Under the pieces are notes generated by a model that searched no databases, was not told the DNA's origin, and worked only from the letters and a program-made list of their open reading frames with translations. The position numbers and the translations under genes were made by a program. Shown here in pieces: positions 11,002-21,751 of a stretch of DNA of 64,000 bases; position 1 is the stretch's first letter; each line of letters begins with the position of its first letter. This DNA is from Amaranthus tricolor (lineage: Eukaryota > Streptophyta > Magnoliopsida > Caryophyllales > Amaranthaceae), in contig NC_080062.1 in NCBI RefSeq assembly GCF_026212465.1, positions 2,797,001-2,861,000 on the forward strand. Reading direction: 5' to 3'.

Positions 11002-11569
11002 ATGGCAATGACGCATATTTTGTGCCACCGTGACGCGTAACGTTTATCTATACATTGTGCACTAAACTTTTATTTCACAATTAAACTCTATCGTAGACAT
11101 ATTTTTCGTCTAAATTACAGTAAAAAATACAAGTCACCATATGAACTTGTACGTGTCACGGGAGTTAGATTTTCATCCTTTAATCCTTATTGTCTAATTT
11201 GCGAGTTTGAATTAATTGACTTGCTAAAGTCCACATACGATCTCCATGAATCATTTATCAATTACAATATCGAGAAATTACACATCTATATCGATTTATT
11301 GTTAAAGGGAATTAAAATGTCCGACAAAGAGGATGACCCAAAATCCATCGTGACGTTATCGGGGTTGTCAAGGATACTAACATAGATAATAAAGTCATAA
11401 AGAAATGGGCTAAGCAACTATTATTAATCTTCAATGGTATCGCCCCCACAAAGGTTGTATTGTTGGATGGGTGCAAACTAACCAATCGTGTCCTCTTTGC
11501 CATCAATATTTAGATCAAATTATTATTGGACGTCCTCAAATATCATTAGCAGTTAATAATACCTTTTGA
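11002..11569 (+). pseudogene. Broken RING-H2 paralogue, copy A
   Basis: It opens MAMTHILCHRDA and stops at codon 13 (TAA 11038-11040). Further matches to the RING family follow in order, with frame breaks. A deletion then removes the first two thirds of the RING finger: the sequence jumps from the SNDISPT-equivalent region to GCIVGWVQTNQSCPLCHQYL, so C183-H211 are missing. The 3' end differs from the intact copies and matches the short fragments behind each of them. Its promoter (about 10650-10990) resembles 53436-53715 more than the promoters of the intact genes. Confidence 0.85.
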
Positions 11570-12140
11570 TGTTCATGATCCAAATAAATGTAATACTTCT
11601 ACATAATATAATATGAGTGATCATTCTTTTTAAATACTCTCTATTATAAAGATCGTCTCATTATGAAATACATTTATATAATTATTTTTTTTATAATTAA
11701 TTACTTTTAAATTTAAGTGATAAATTTAACATATTAAATATACATGAATCGGCTCAAAGATGATCTCATAGTCATCTTTAGGCATGGTCACGGGGCGGGT
11801 TACCCGGAACCGAACCGGTCCCGAACCGCTTGGAACCGGATCCGGAACCGGAACTGTTTGCGACAGGTTCCGAACCGCCCCGAACCGCGGAACCGTGAAA
11901 CCGCCGGAAAAATACTTCATGAACCGGAGCTAAAAAACCGCGGTTTGGAACCGGAACCGGTCCGGGTGAACCGGTCCAACGGTTCCATGGAACCGGAACT
12001 GGAACCGGTCCGGTTGAACCGGTCCAACGGTTCCATGGAAACCAGGACCGGTCCGGGTGAACCGGCTCAACGGTTCCGTGGAACCGGAACCGCCAAAACT
12101 AGCCGTTATGTGACCGTTAGAGAGCCGTTGGAATTTCCCC

Positions 12141-12148
12141 TATAAATA
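12141..12148 (+). promoter_or_regulatory. TATA box of hAT transposase, copy A
   Basis: CCCCTATAAATACTC immediately follows the 5' subterminal array, 216 bp before the proposed start codon. A CT-rich leader (TCTCTCTCTACTTACTCTC) comes next. The same motif occurs in copy B at 31169. Confidence 0.7.
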
Positions 12149-12356
12149 CTCATCACTTTCAATCATTTTCATTCACAACTCATCTCTTCTCCTTCTCTCT
12201 CTACTTACTCTCTCTACTTAATTCTTTAATTACGCAATTATTCTCTCAATTACATAATTAGTCTTTTAATTATTTCTTAATTTAGTTAATTACATAATTA
12301 GTCTATTAATTATTTATTTATTTCTTAATTCTATTATTATTTCAATATTATCAATC

Positions 12357-14992
12357 ATGTCTTCATTTTTGAAAAAAGCCTCAAAAAAAGTTACTAAAGT
12401 GGCAAAATCATTGGGAGGTTCCAGCTCCTCCAAAAGAAAGGCCACTTCTACTCCGTCGGTATCAACAACACCTTCCATTAGTAATTATAATTATGAACCA
12501 AATTATCCAGAAGGGTACGACCCAGAATTACATAATTATGCAGAAGAAATGGAAAGAGAAATACAAATTGATGAAGAAGAAGAACAAGAAGAGGAACCAA
12601 CGACCCCTATTGGGATACATATATCTCGACAGTCATCAACAAGATCACATGAAGAACAAGGAGAACAACAACAACAAAGACAAGCTCGTGGTAAACGAGT
12701 CAATTTCCAAACTATCGGCTAGTTTTATAATTTTATTCTTCAAATTAATTAAATTTTAAATTATTTATTTATTTAATTATAGTTTTATAATTTTAAATTA
12801 TTTATTTAGATGAAGATGAACCAGTAAGACAACCTTTTCCGGCAATGCCACCTCCTAGTAGTAGAGCTGTTTCACATGTGTGGTCGTATTTCACAAAAGA
12901 ACCAACCGAGAATCCAGATATTTTCTTATGCAATTGTCAAATTTGTGAAAGTCAAGGAGTAAAGCCCTTAGTTGCATACAATTTCGCCAGAGGTAAATAC
13001 TTTTTAAGTTTTTTATACATACATTATATATTCATATTTTATAAAAATTTATTTATTGTGTTTTGTGAATACGTGTTAGGTGGTGGTACGGGATCTTTTA
13101 ACAAACATTTGGCAAAGAAGCATGGAATCACAAAAGAAACTCATGCAGCAAGCGGCAGCGGGACCACAAGTGGAACTGGAAGCCGACAGACACAGTGGGA
13201 CATTCCCAGCACAGGTATGCCTTTTAGATATAATCGTAATGATATGATTGATGAATTTTCTAGGTATGTAATTTGTGATGAATTGCCTTTTAACCACGGT
13301 GAAAGTAGGGCATATGAGCGTTACGCTAGAAAAACTATGCAACCACAATATAGAGCAATCCCTAGGAGCACTCTTAAAAGACGCACAATTAAATTATATG
13401 AATCAATGCGCTATGAATTAGTTGAAATGTTTAAATCTTTTAATGGTAGGGTTAGCATAACAACTGACATTTGGTCTGCTCCCCCACATTTAGAATCTTA
13501 TATGTGTGTAACAGCACATTGGATAGATCAAAATTGGATTATTCAAAAAAAAATAATTGCTTTTGAGACAATGCCAGAAAGACATACCGGTGAAAACATA
13601 AAATATAGATTAGTAGAGATATGTAGAGAATGGAACTTATTAGATAAAATATTTTGTTGTTCAACTGATAATGCAACCGCGAACATTAAATGTCTAGAAC
13701 TTTTGTATAACGAACCAGCATTTAGTTTTATCCTTGGGGGTAGCTTATTACACATACGTTGTTGTGCGCATATAGTTAACTTATCTTGCCAAGCTGGCAT
13801 AAAACAATTAAGCGATTTATTAGAACCAATTAGGGATATAGTGAAGTGGCTTAGGATTGGAAAGATAAAGAGACGATACAAACAATTATGTGACCGATAT
13901 CAACTTAAAAAAGTGTATTGGTCTTTGGATACTCCTACACGTTGGGGCTCAACCAACGATTTATTAAGAAAGGCGATTGCTTATCGTCCAGTTATAACAC
14001 AACTATATAGTGAGTGTACAGATAGTTACATAGCTGATGACACTTGGGAATTAGCTATAGGTGTACAGAACGTATTAGAAGCGTATGACCACGCGACTAA
14101 GATCTTTTCATATGTTTATGAACCGAACGTTCACTTAGTAATAAGTGAGTGTGTTACTATTTTTTATCATCTCCTTAAATATACGCATGATGATACTAAC
14201 CCATATTTGAAGCCGATTCTTGCAGATATGATGGAAAAATGGAAGGCATATTTTACCGAATTTTTTTATATTTATGGAATCGCAACCATTTTGGACCCAT
14301 GTTTTAAAACTGAGGTCCTTACTAAAGTAATAGGATTTTATTACCAATCGTTAGATCGCCCGCCTACTGATGTAAATAATTATGTAGGAACATGTAAAAA
14401 ATATTTAGCAGAACTCTATGATTATTACGCTAGTGTGTATAACCCAAAACGCAATACGTCTAGGCGTGCTAGCGTTTCGGCACGTCCCTCTTACTATAAT
14501 TCGGTCATAGCTAATATAATGAGTCAAGATGATAGTTTTGTAGGATCATCTTCTTCCTCGACCTCATATTTAGAACTAGATAGTTATCTTAAACACCATA
14601 GTTATCTTAAACACCACTTTGAAATAGACCAAGGTAGCTATAATATTTTAGAGTGGTGGAAAGAAAAATCTGTAAAATTTTTCATTTTATCGAGAATTGC
14701 AAAGGATATCCTTGCAATTCCCGCGTCAACAATTGCGTCGGAGTCTGCTTTTAGTGCAGGTAGAAGAGTTTTGGACGAAAAGAGATCTCGTCTTGCTCCA
14801 CAGAGTATTCAAATATGTGTTTGCAAGAAAGATTGGGATCAAGCGGAGATTCGAACACAAGGACTAAGGAATGATGATGATCATGACGACGATGATGATC
14901 CATGGATGATGATGGATACATCTGCATCATCGTCAGGAGGAGAGTCAGCGGAAGCATCTAACCAACCACATGATGATGACGAAGACGAATAG
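12357..14992 (+). CDS. hAT (Ac-type) transposase, three exons, copy A
   Basis: I propose exons 12357-12690, 12810-12992 and 13080-14992, giving 809 aa. Intron 1 (GTAAAC...TTTAG) joins a charged N-terminal exon (MSSFLKKASKKVTK...QAR) in phase to DEDEPVRQPFPAMPPP. Intron 2 (87 bp) has no stop and is a multiple of three, so its retention would insert 29 hydrophobic residues into the BED finger. The domains in order are a BED zinc finger (CNCQIC, then HLAKKH), an RNase H-like core with TTDIWS (Asp about residue 302) and CCSTDNAT (Asp about 369), RCCAHIVNL, TRWGST, and the C-terminal hAT dimerisation block (AKDILAIPASTIASESAFS). An acidic tail rich in Asp ends the protein. It should cut and paste its own element. 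The unspliced frame alone would start at 12845. Confidence 0.9.
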
Positions 14993-15036
14993 GATCAATC
15001 CGACAACGATAAATCAACATTCAACAACTATAAATA

Positions 15037-15140
15037 AAAGGTATGACAAAGAACTACGTGAGATTTGATTCCTTCGGGATACGTAGGCAGCTTAGTATTC
15101 CTTTGGGTACTAGGTTCAAGTCCATTTTCTCCCTTTTTTT
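15037..15140 (+). other. tRNA-like B-box and small hairpin in hAT 3' region, copy A
   Basis: Downstream of the transposase stop is TAGTATTCCTTTGGGTACTA, which folds into a 5-bp stem, followed by GGTTCAAGTCC, a near match to the Pol III B-box. The preceding GGATACGTAGGCAGC is the kind of conserved 3' motif I associate with plant hAT elements, though from memory only. Copy B (about 34065-34168) differs at two positions. Confidence 0.35.
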
Positions 15141-15591
15141 TATTAATCATCTTTATCGACATTATCATTGATTCGTTTGTTATTAATTTATTTTTTTCAT
15201 TCTTTTTAGTAAATATTTCAATAACGATGACAACTTGACATGCAATGAATTTCGCTAATAATCAAGTAATCATCAACGGTACGTCCGCAATATTATAGTA
15301 TTTTTTTATTATATAAATATTTAAAGAAAAAATAAAAATGGAACCGATGGTCCGACCCGCCCGTCCCGTGAGTTGGAACTGCCGGAACCGCCTCATGAAC
15401 CGCCGGAACCGCCTCATGAACCGCCGGAACCGCCTCATGAACCGCCAAGGAACCGTTTGGAGCCGCCCGGAACCGGAACCGGAACCGTTCGCGACAGGTT
15501 CCAAATGGAACCGGAATCGGGTGGAACCGGAACCGGATGGAACCGGAACGGAACCAGACCAACCCGGACCGTGGCCATGCCTAGTCATCTT

Positions 15592-17090
15592 ATATGAATT
15601 GACAAAACACTACGCAGCTGCGGCTCACGTGACTAAGATTGTTTGATCAAGCGAGAATGCGGGAGGCTGCAGTTAGTTAGTTAGATTTTATGTGAATTCA
15701 AATTTTATGTAAATATTGTGAATACTTTTTCAATATTAGTTATTTAGATATTTATTTTGTAAGCTAAAGATTAGGCTAGCCATATTCGTGAGTAAAAAGT
15801 CAAAAAAATAACGTCGAAAATTTTGTAAAAAATTTAAGGCCTTTTTATTAAATTAAACCATTCAAACAATTAATTTAGTTAAATTATCATAATATTTTGA
15901 AGAAAATTTTATAAAATTATATCTTACATTAATTAGTTTTGAAATTTTATAAGAATATAGTAATATTTTATTTTAATATAATATTCTTTTCGTTTCTTTT
16001 TGTTTGTCCACTTTAATTTTTTCTACTTTAACTTTTTATAAAATATATTGATTAATGACATAGGTTTGGAACTCACATCAATAGAGAAATGAATATCTTC
16101 CGTATACTTTGTATATTAACATAGGTGGATCATATAATACGTTATCTATTCCATAATATTTGTTACAATTTATTAATATGTTAACATTATTCATTATCAA
16201 TTTTATTTCGGTAATCTCGATCTATGCATAAGAAATCATATAGTCATATGAGATATTGTTTTTTTTTTCTTAAAATCTGATTTTTTTTAATATGTAATTT
16301 TTATAATTATTTATATTTATTTGGTGAAAATTAAATAAAGACATTTAATACAAAAATATCTATTAAATTACGTATAAAAAGAAATGTATATACTTAGTAG
16401 GTGTTGGAGGAAGTATAAAAGTAATAAACTTTTTTTTAATTTAAAAATAAAATTAAAAGTTTAAAAACTAACAACATAAACCGAAACACAAGCAAAATTT
16501 ATGGGTAAGTTGAAACATTCTCGTCCAAAAGAAAAAGAGGTTGTATAAAAATATAAATTTGGCAATCAAGATTGATTCAAGCAGAAAGAGCATAAAAATC
16601 AAAGAATAAGTCAATTGCTAGTTAGATATTTATTTCTAATTCAAATAAGTAAATTATAAGTTGTTATTAAATTAGATTTTACGTGAATTTAAATTTTATG
16701 TAAATATTCAAAAAAAACAAATTATGTAAATATTTTGAATTCTCTTTCAATACTTTATAAGCTAAAATTTATGCTATGAGTTAAGAAATACTATATTATA
16801 TGCTAACTTCTTATAGAAAAAAAGCCAAAAAAACAGGCGTATAAAATTTTGTAAGAATATTTTAGGGTTTTTTTATTAAATTAATCATTCAAATAATTTA
16901 TTTAATGAAACTAACACGGTACCACTATTTTTAGAAAATTTTATAAACTATATCTTACTATATTTAGTTTTAAGATCTAGATCACGTTTATAGCATTTAT
17001 TTTAATAAAAAATATATTAATATATTTAGTTTCTAGATTTAGATCTTATTTTAGTTTTTGGTTTTAACGGTTCAAATTGTAATCTATGGC
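15592..17090. repeat. RING-unit upstream sequence before R2
   Basis: This begins with the hAT 3' flank and AAGCGAGAATGCGGGAGGCTG (about 15650). It then follows the standard upstream mosaic, including the Stowaway-like segment (about 16130-16410) and the AAACACAAGCAAAATTTATG module (about 16483). No gene is present. Confidence 0.6.
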
Positions 17091-17254
17091 TATAAACTCA
17101 TCAATTTAGGCTCTAAGTTTAATTTAAATTTATACTCATACTCCTTCCCTAGCAAACTTACTTAAACCATTATTGTTTCTCTCTCAAACTTTTTTCATTA
17201 AACCATAAGTTCTCTCACAAAAGTACGTGAATTATTTTCTTTAACTCTCTTATC

Positions 17255-18064
17255 ATGGCTATAATACATATTTTATGCCACCATGACTCGCAACCTTCAT
17301 CCATTGATCACGCACTAAATTTGCAATTCACAATCAAACTATACCGTAGACATATTATTCGTCTATCGAACGGCAAAAAACTCATAACATCACCTCGTCT
17401 TGTACATGTCTACGGAGTTAGATGTCCATCTTTTGATCCCTTTTGTCCTATTTGTGAGTTTGAATTTGGTGACTTATTAATGCATACGTACAATTTCCTT
17501 GAAGCAACCATCGATTATAACATGCAAAAATTACGCTCCTTTGTGAATTGTTTGATCGAGGAAATTAAAATACTCGACAAAGACGAAGACCCGATTAATA
17601 AAGTTCACAATCACTCTATTGATTTATATATTCGTCAAGAAGTTACATGGGTTTTTAAGGATGATAACATAGACAACGAAATCGCAAGGAAATGGATTGA
17701 GCAGCTGTTATTAATCTCTAATGATATCTCCCCCACATGTACGATGGCTCTCACGGCATTTGAGAAAGCAAAACTCCACGATAAGAATATGAACACTACT
17801 TGTGCAATTTGTCTCGATGAATTCAAAGATGATACCACAGAAGATGGAAAGTTGATTTTTGAGTTAGATTGTAAACATTTGTTCCATAAAGATTGTATTG
17901 TTCGATGGGTGCTAAAAAATCAATCTTGCCCTCTTTGTCGATGTGAGCTGCCCGTGTTTGATCTACGTCAATATTTAGATCCAATTACTATCAAACAACC
18001 TCGAATGGTATTAGGGATTCCCATTAATGTTCTTGATCTAAATACATGTAATACTTCTACATAA
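17255..18064 (+). CDS. RING-H2 finger protein R2 (269-aa form)
   Basis: This is the full-length form of the family. RING ligands are C183, C186, C206, H208, H211, C214, C225 and C228, and the tail after the finger reads ELPVFDLRQYLDPITIKQPR to a C-terminal NTCNTST. Compared with R1 it has L49, N180, L220, C230 and L241 and lacks the inserted base. It differs from R3 and R4 at residue 42, Leu in place of Val. It is the first intact copy after the hAT element and the counterpart of R5 in the duplicate. The single exon, start codon and leader are the same as in the other copies. Confidence 0.87.
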   Translation: MAIIHILCHHDSQPSSIDHALNLQFTIKLYRRHIIRLSNGKKLITSPRLVHVYGVRCPSFDPFCPICEFEFGDLLMHTYNFLEATIDYNMQKLRSFVNCLIEEIKILDKDEDPINKVHNHSIDLYIRQEVTWVFKDDNIDNEIARKWIEQLLLISNDISPTCTMALTAFEKAKLHDKNMNTTCAICLDEFKDDTTEDGKLIFELDCKHLFHKDCIVRWVLKNQSCPLCRCELPVFDLRQYLDPITIKQPRMVLGIPINVLDLNTCNTST

Positions 18065-18636
18065 TATAATATAAGTGATTATTCATTTTATGTACTCTCT
18101 ATTGTTAAAATTTTACTTTACTTTACTTGTTATAATACATTGATTCAATTGTTAATATCTTTAATTATTAAAAAAAAAATTTAAAAAATTTAATATTATA
18201 AATTATTAATATTCATAATATTTGCAGTCGTACGTTTATTTTTGTAGTTATGGGAGAGTATGCATGCACTAGGGATTGTATGGCAAAAGACGAAAAACAA
18301 AAAGCAATAAGTCATGAAAGGTTTTGATAAATTTGTCTTTAATTGGAGTAAATCTCAAATTTAGCATGATGATGTAATTTAGTTAGATTAATCTCAAATC
18401 CCACGGTGGTGGTGTAAAAACTAATTTTTGATGTCATTTTGTTGGATTAATTTTGATGATTTTGTATGAGACTGTCTTATAATGAGATAAATTTATATAA
18501 TTATTTATTTTTATAATTAATCAGTTTAAAAAGGTAATTGATTAATTTGACACACTAAATGTACATAAGCCGACCCATAGATCAAATTATTATTGGACGT
18601 CCTCAAATTTCATTAGCAGTTAATAATACCTTTTGA

Positions 18637-21600
18637 TGTTTATGATCCAAATATATGTAATACTTTTACATAATATAATTTGAGTGATCATTCTTTTTAA
18701 ATACTCTCTATTATTAAGATCGTCTCATTATAAAATAAATTTATATAATTACTTTTAAATTTAAGTGATAAATTTAACATATTAAATATACATGAATTCA
18801 AATTAGTTAGTTTGTTAGATTTTATGTGAATTCAAGTTTTATGTAAATATTGTGAATACTTTTTCAATATTAGTTATTTAGATATTTATTTTGTAAGCTA
18901 AAGTTTAGGCTAATTCGTGAGTAAAAAGTCAAAAAATAACGTCTAAAAATTTATAAAAAATTTAAGGCCTTTTTATTAAATTAAACTATTCAAACAATTA
19001 ATTTAGTTAAATTATCATAATATTTTGAAGATAATTTTATAAAATTATATCTTATTTTAATTAGTTTTGAAATTTTATAAGAATATAGTAATATTTTATT
19101 TTAATATAATATTCTCTTCGTTTCGTTTTGTTTGTCCACTTTAAGTTTTTCTACTTTAACTTTTTATAAAATATATTCATTAATGACATAGGTTTGGAAC
19201 TCACATCAATAGAGAAATGAATATCTTCCGTATACTTTGTATATTAACATAGGTGGATCATATAATACGTTATCCATTCCATAATATTTGTTACATTTTA
19301 ATAATATGTTAACATTATTCATTATCAATTTTGTTGGTAATCTCGATCTATGCATAAGAAATCATATAGTCATTTGAGATTTTTTTTTTTCTTAAAATTT
19401 AATTTTTTTAATATGTAATTTTATAATTATTTATATATATTTGGTTAAAATAAAGACATTTAATACAAAAATATCTATTAAATTACGTACAAAAAGAAAT
19501 GTATATACTTAGTAGGTGTTGGAGGAAGTATAAAAGTAATAAACTTTTTTTTAATTTAAAAATAAAATTAAAAGTTTAAAAACTAACAGCATAAACCGAA
19601 ACACAAGCAAAATTTATGGGTAAGTGGAAACATTCTCGTCCAATAGAAAAAGAGGTTGTAAAAAAATATAAATTTGGCAATCAAGATTGATTCAAGCAGA
19701 AAGAGCATAAAAATCAAAGAATAAGTCAATTGCTAGTTAGATATTTATTTCTAATTCAAATAAGTAAATTATAAGTAGTTATTAAATTAGATTTTACGTG
19801 AATTTAAATTTTATGTAAATATTCAAAAAAAAAAATTATGTAAATATTTTGAATTCTCTTTCAATACTTTATAAGCTAAAATTTATGCTATGAGTTAGGA
19901 TATACTATATTATATGCTAACTTCTTATAGAAAAAAAAGCCAAAAAAACAGGCGTATAAAATTTTATAAGATAATTTTAGGGTTTTTTTATTAAATTAAT
20001 CATTCAAATAATTTATTTAATGAAACTAACACGGTACCACTATTTTTAGAAAATTTTATAAACTATATCTTACTATATTTAGTTTTAAGATCTAGATCAC
20101 GTTTATAGCATTTATTTTAATAAAAAATATATTAATATATTTAGTTTCTAGATTTAGATCTTATTTTAGTTTTTGGTTTTAACGGTTCAAATTGTAATCT
20201 ATGGCTATAAACTCATCAATTTAGGCTCTAAGTTTAATTTAAATTTATACTCATACTCCTTCCCTAGCAAACTTACTTAAACCATTATTGTTTCTCTCTC
20301 AAACTTTTTTCATAAAACCATAAGTTCTCTCACAAAAGTACGTGAATTATTTTCTTTAACTCTCTTATCATGGCTATAATACATATTTTATGCCACCATG
20401 ACTCGCAACCTTCATCCATTGATCACGCACTAAATTTGCAATTCACAATCAAACTATACCGTAGACATATTATTCGTCTATCGAACGGCAAAAAAGTCAT
20501 AACATCACCTCGTCTTGTACATGTCTACGGAGTTAGATGTCCATCTTTTGATCCCTTTTGTCCTATTTGTGAGTTTGAATTTGGTGACTTATTAATGCAT
20601 ACGTACAATTTCCTTGAAGCAACCATCGATTATAACATGCAAAAATTACGCTCCTTTGTGAATTGTTTGATCGAGGAAATTAAAATACTCGACAAAGACG
20701 AAGACCCGATTAATAAAGTTCACAATCACTCTATTGATTTATATATTCGTCAAGAAGTTACATGGGTTTTTAAGGATGACAACATAGACAACGAAATCGC
20801 AAGGAAATGGATTGAGCAGCTGTTATTAATCTCTAATGATATCTCCCCCACATGTACGATGGCTCTCACGGCATTTGAGAAAGCAAAACTCCACGATAAG
20901 AATATGAACACTACTTGTGCAATTTGTCTCGATGAATTCAAAGATGATACCACAGAAGATGGAAAGTTGATTTTTGAGTTAGATTGTAAACATTTGTTCC
21001 ATAAAGATTGTATTGTTCGATGGGTGCTAAAAAATCAATCTTGCCCTCTTTGTCGATGTGAGCTGCCCGTGTTTGATCTACGTCAATATTTAGATCCAAT
21101 TACTATCAAACAACCTCGAATGGTATTAGGGATTCCCATTAATGTTCTTGATCTAAATACATGTAATACTTCTACATAATATAATATAAGTGATTATTCA
21201 TTTTATGTACTCTCTATTGTTAAAATTTTACTTTACTTTACTTGTTATAATACATTGATTCAATTGTTAATATCTTTAATTATTAAAAAAAAAATTTAAA
21301 AAATTTAATATTATAAATTATTAATATTCATAATATTTGCAGTCGTACGTTTATTTTTGTAGTTATGGGAGAGTATGCATGCACTAGGGATTGTATGGCA
21401 AAAGACGAAAAACAAAAAGCAATAAGTCATGAAAGGTTTTGATAAATTTGTCTTTAATTGGAGTAAATCTCAAATTTAGCATGATGATGTAATTTAGTTA
21501 GATTAATCTCAAATCCCACGGTGGTGGTGTAAAAACTAATTTTTGATGTCATTTTGTTGGATTAATTTTGATGATTTTGTATGAGACTGTCTTATAATGA

Positions 21601-21751
21601 GATAAATTTATATAATTATTTATTTTTATAATTAATCAGTTTAAAAAGGTAATTGATTAATTTGACACACTAAATGTACATAAGCCGACCCATAGATCAA
21701 ATTATTATTGGACGTCCTCAAATTTCATTAGCAGTTAATAATACCTTTTGA
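18637..21751 (+). repeat. 3115-bp tandem unit carrying R3
   Basis: R2, R3 and R4 start codons are exactly 3115 bp apart (17255, 20370, 23485). Every landmark repeats at this spacing. By eye, this unit and the next are almost identical; a noticed difference is T at 19625 versus C at 22740. The unit runs from the end of one paralogue 3' fragment to the end of the next. Confidence 0.9.
20370..21179 (+). CDS. RING-H2 finger protein R3 (269-aa form)
   Basis: The protein is identical to R4 and differs from R2 only by V42. All eight zinc ligands and the E2-contact positions are present. Near-identical coding and flanking DNA shows that R3 and R4 separated very recently or are kept alike by gene conversion. 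Expression of the individual copies could not be told apart except by the rare flanking differences. Confidence 0.87.
   Translation: MAIIHILCHHDSQPSSIDHALNLQFTIKLYRRHIIRLSNGKKVITSPRLVHVYGVRCPSFDPFCPICEFEFGDLLMHTYNFLEATIDYNMQKLRSFVNCLIEEIKILDKDEDPINKVHNHSIDLYIRQEVTWVFKDDNIDNEIARKWIEQLLLISNDISPTCTMALTAFEKAKLHDKNMNTTCAICLDEFKDDTTEDGKLIFELDCKHLFHKDCIVRWVLKNQSCPLCRCELPVFDLRQYLDPITIKQPRMVLGIPINVLDLNTCNTST

Larger units (their letters stand above)
11779..15583 (+). mobile_element. Complete hAT transposon, copy A (3805 bp)
   Basis: Terminal inverted repeats of about 23 bp with four mismatches start TAGGCATGG at 11779 and end CCATGCCTA at 15583. They are flanked by perfect 8-bp target duplications GTCATCTT (11771-11778, 15584-15591), the length diagnostic of hAT. 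Both subterminal regions (about 11810-12110 and 15338-15560) are packed with GGAACCG-type motifs on both strands, the expected transposase-binding arrays. The transposase gene fills the interior. With intact ends and an intact gene it looks potentially autonomous. Confidence 0.95.

Noticed and set aside
11744..12145. 133-codon open frame rich in EP and NR repeats
   Set aside because: It is a by-product of the GGAACC subterminal array at the hAT 5' end; the composition is pure repeat and it overlaps the TIR.
15338..15646. Overlapping frames on both strands at the hAT 3' end
   Set aside because: Same cause: a hexamer-based array reads open in several frames at once.
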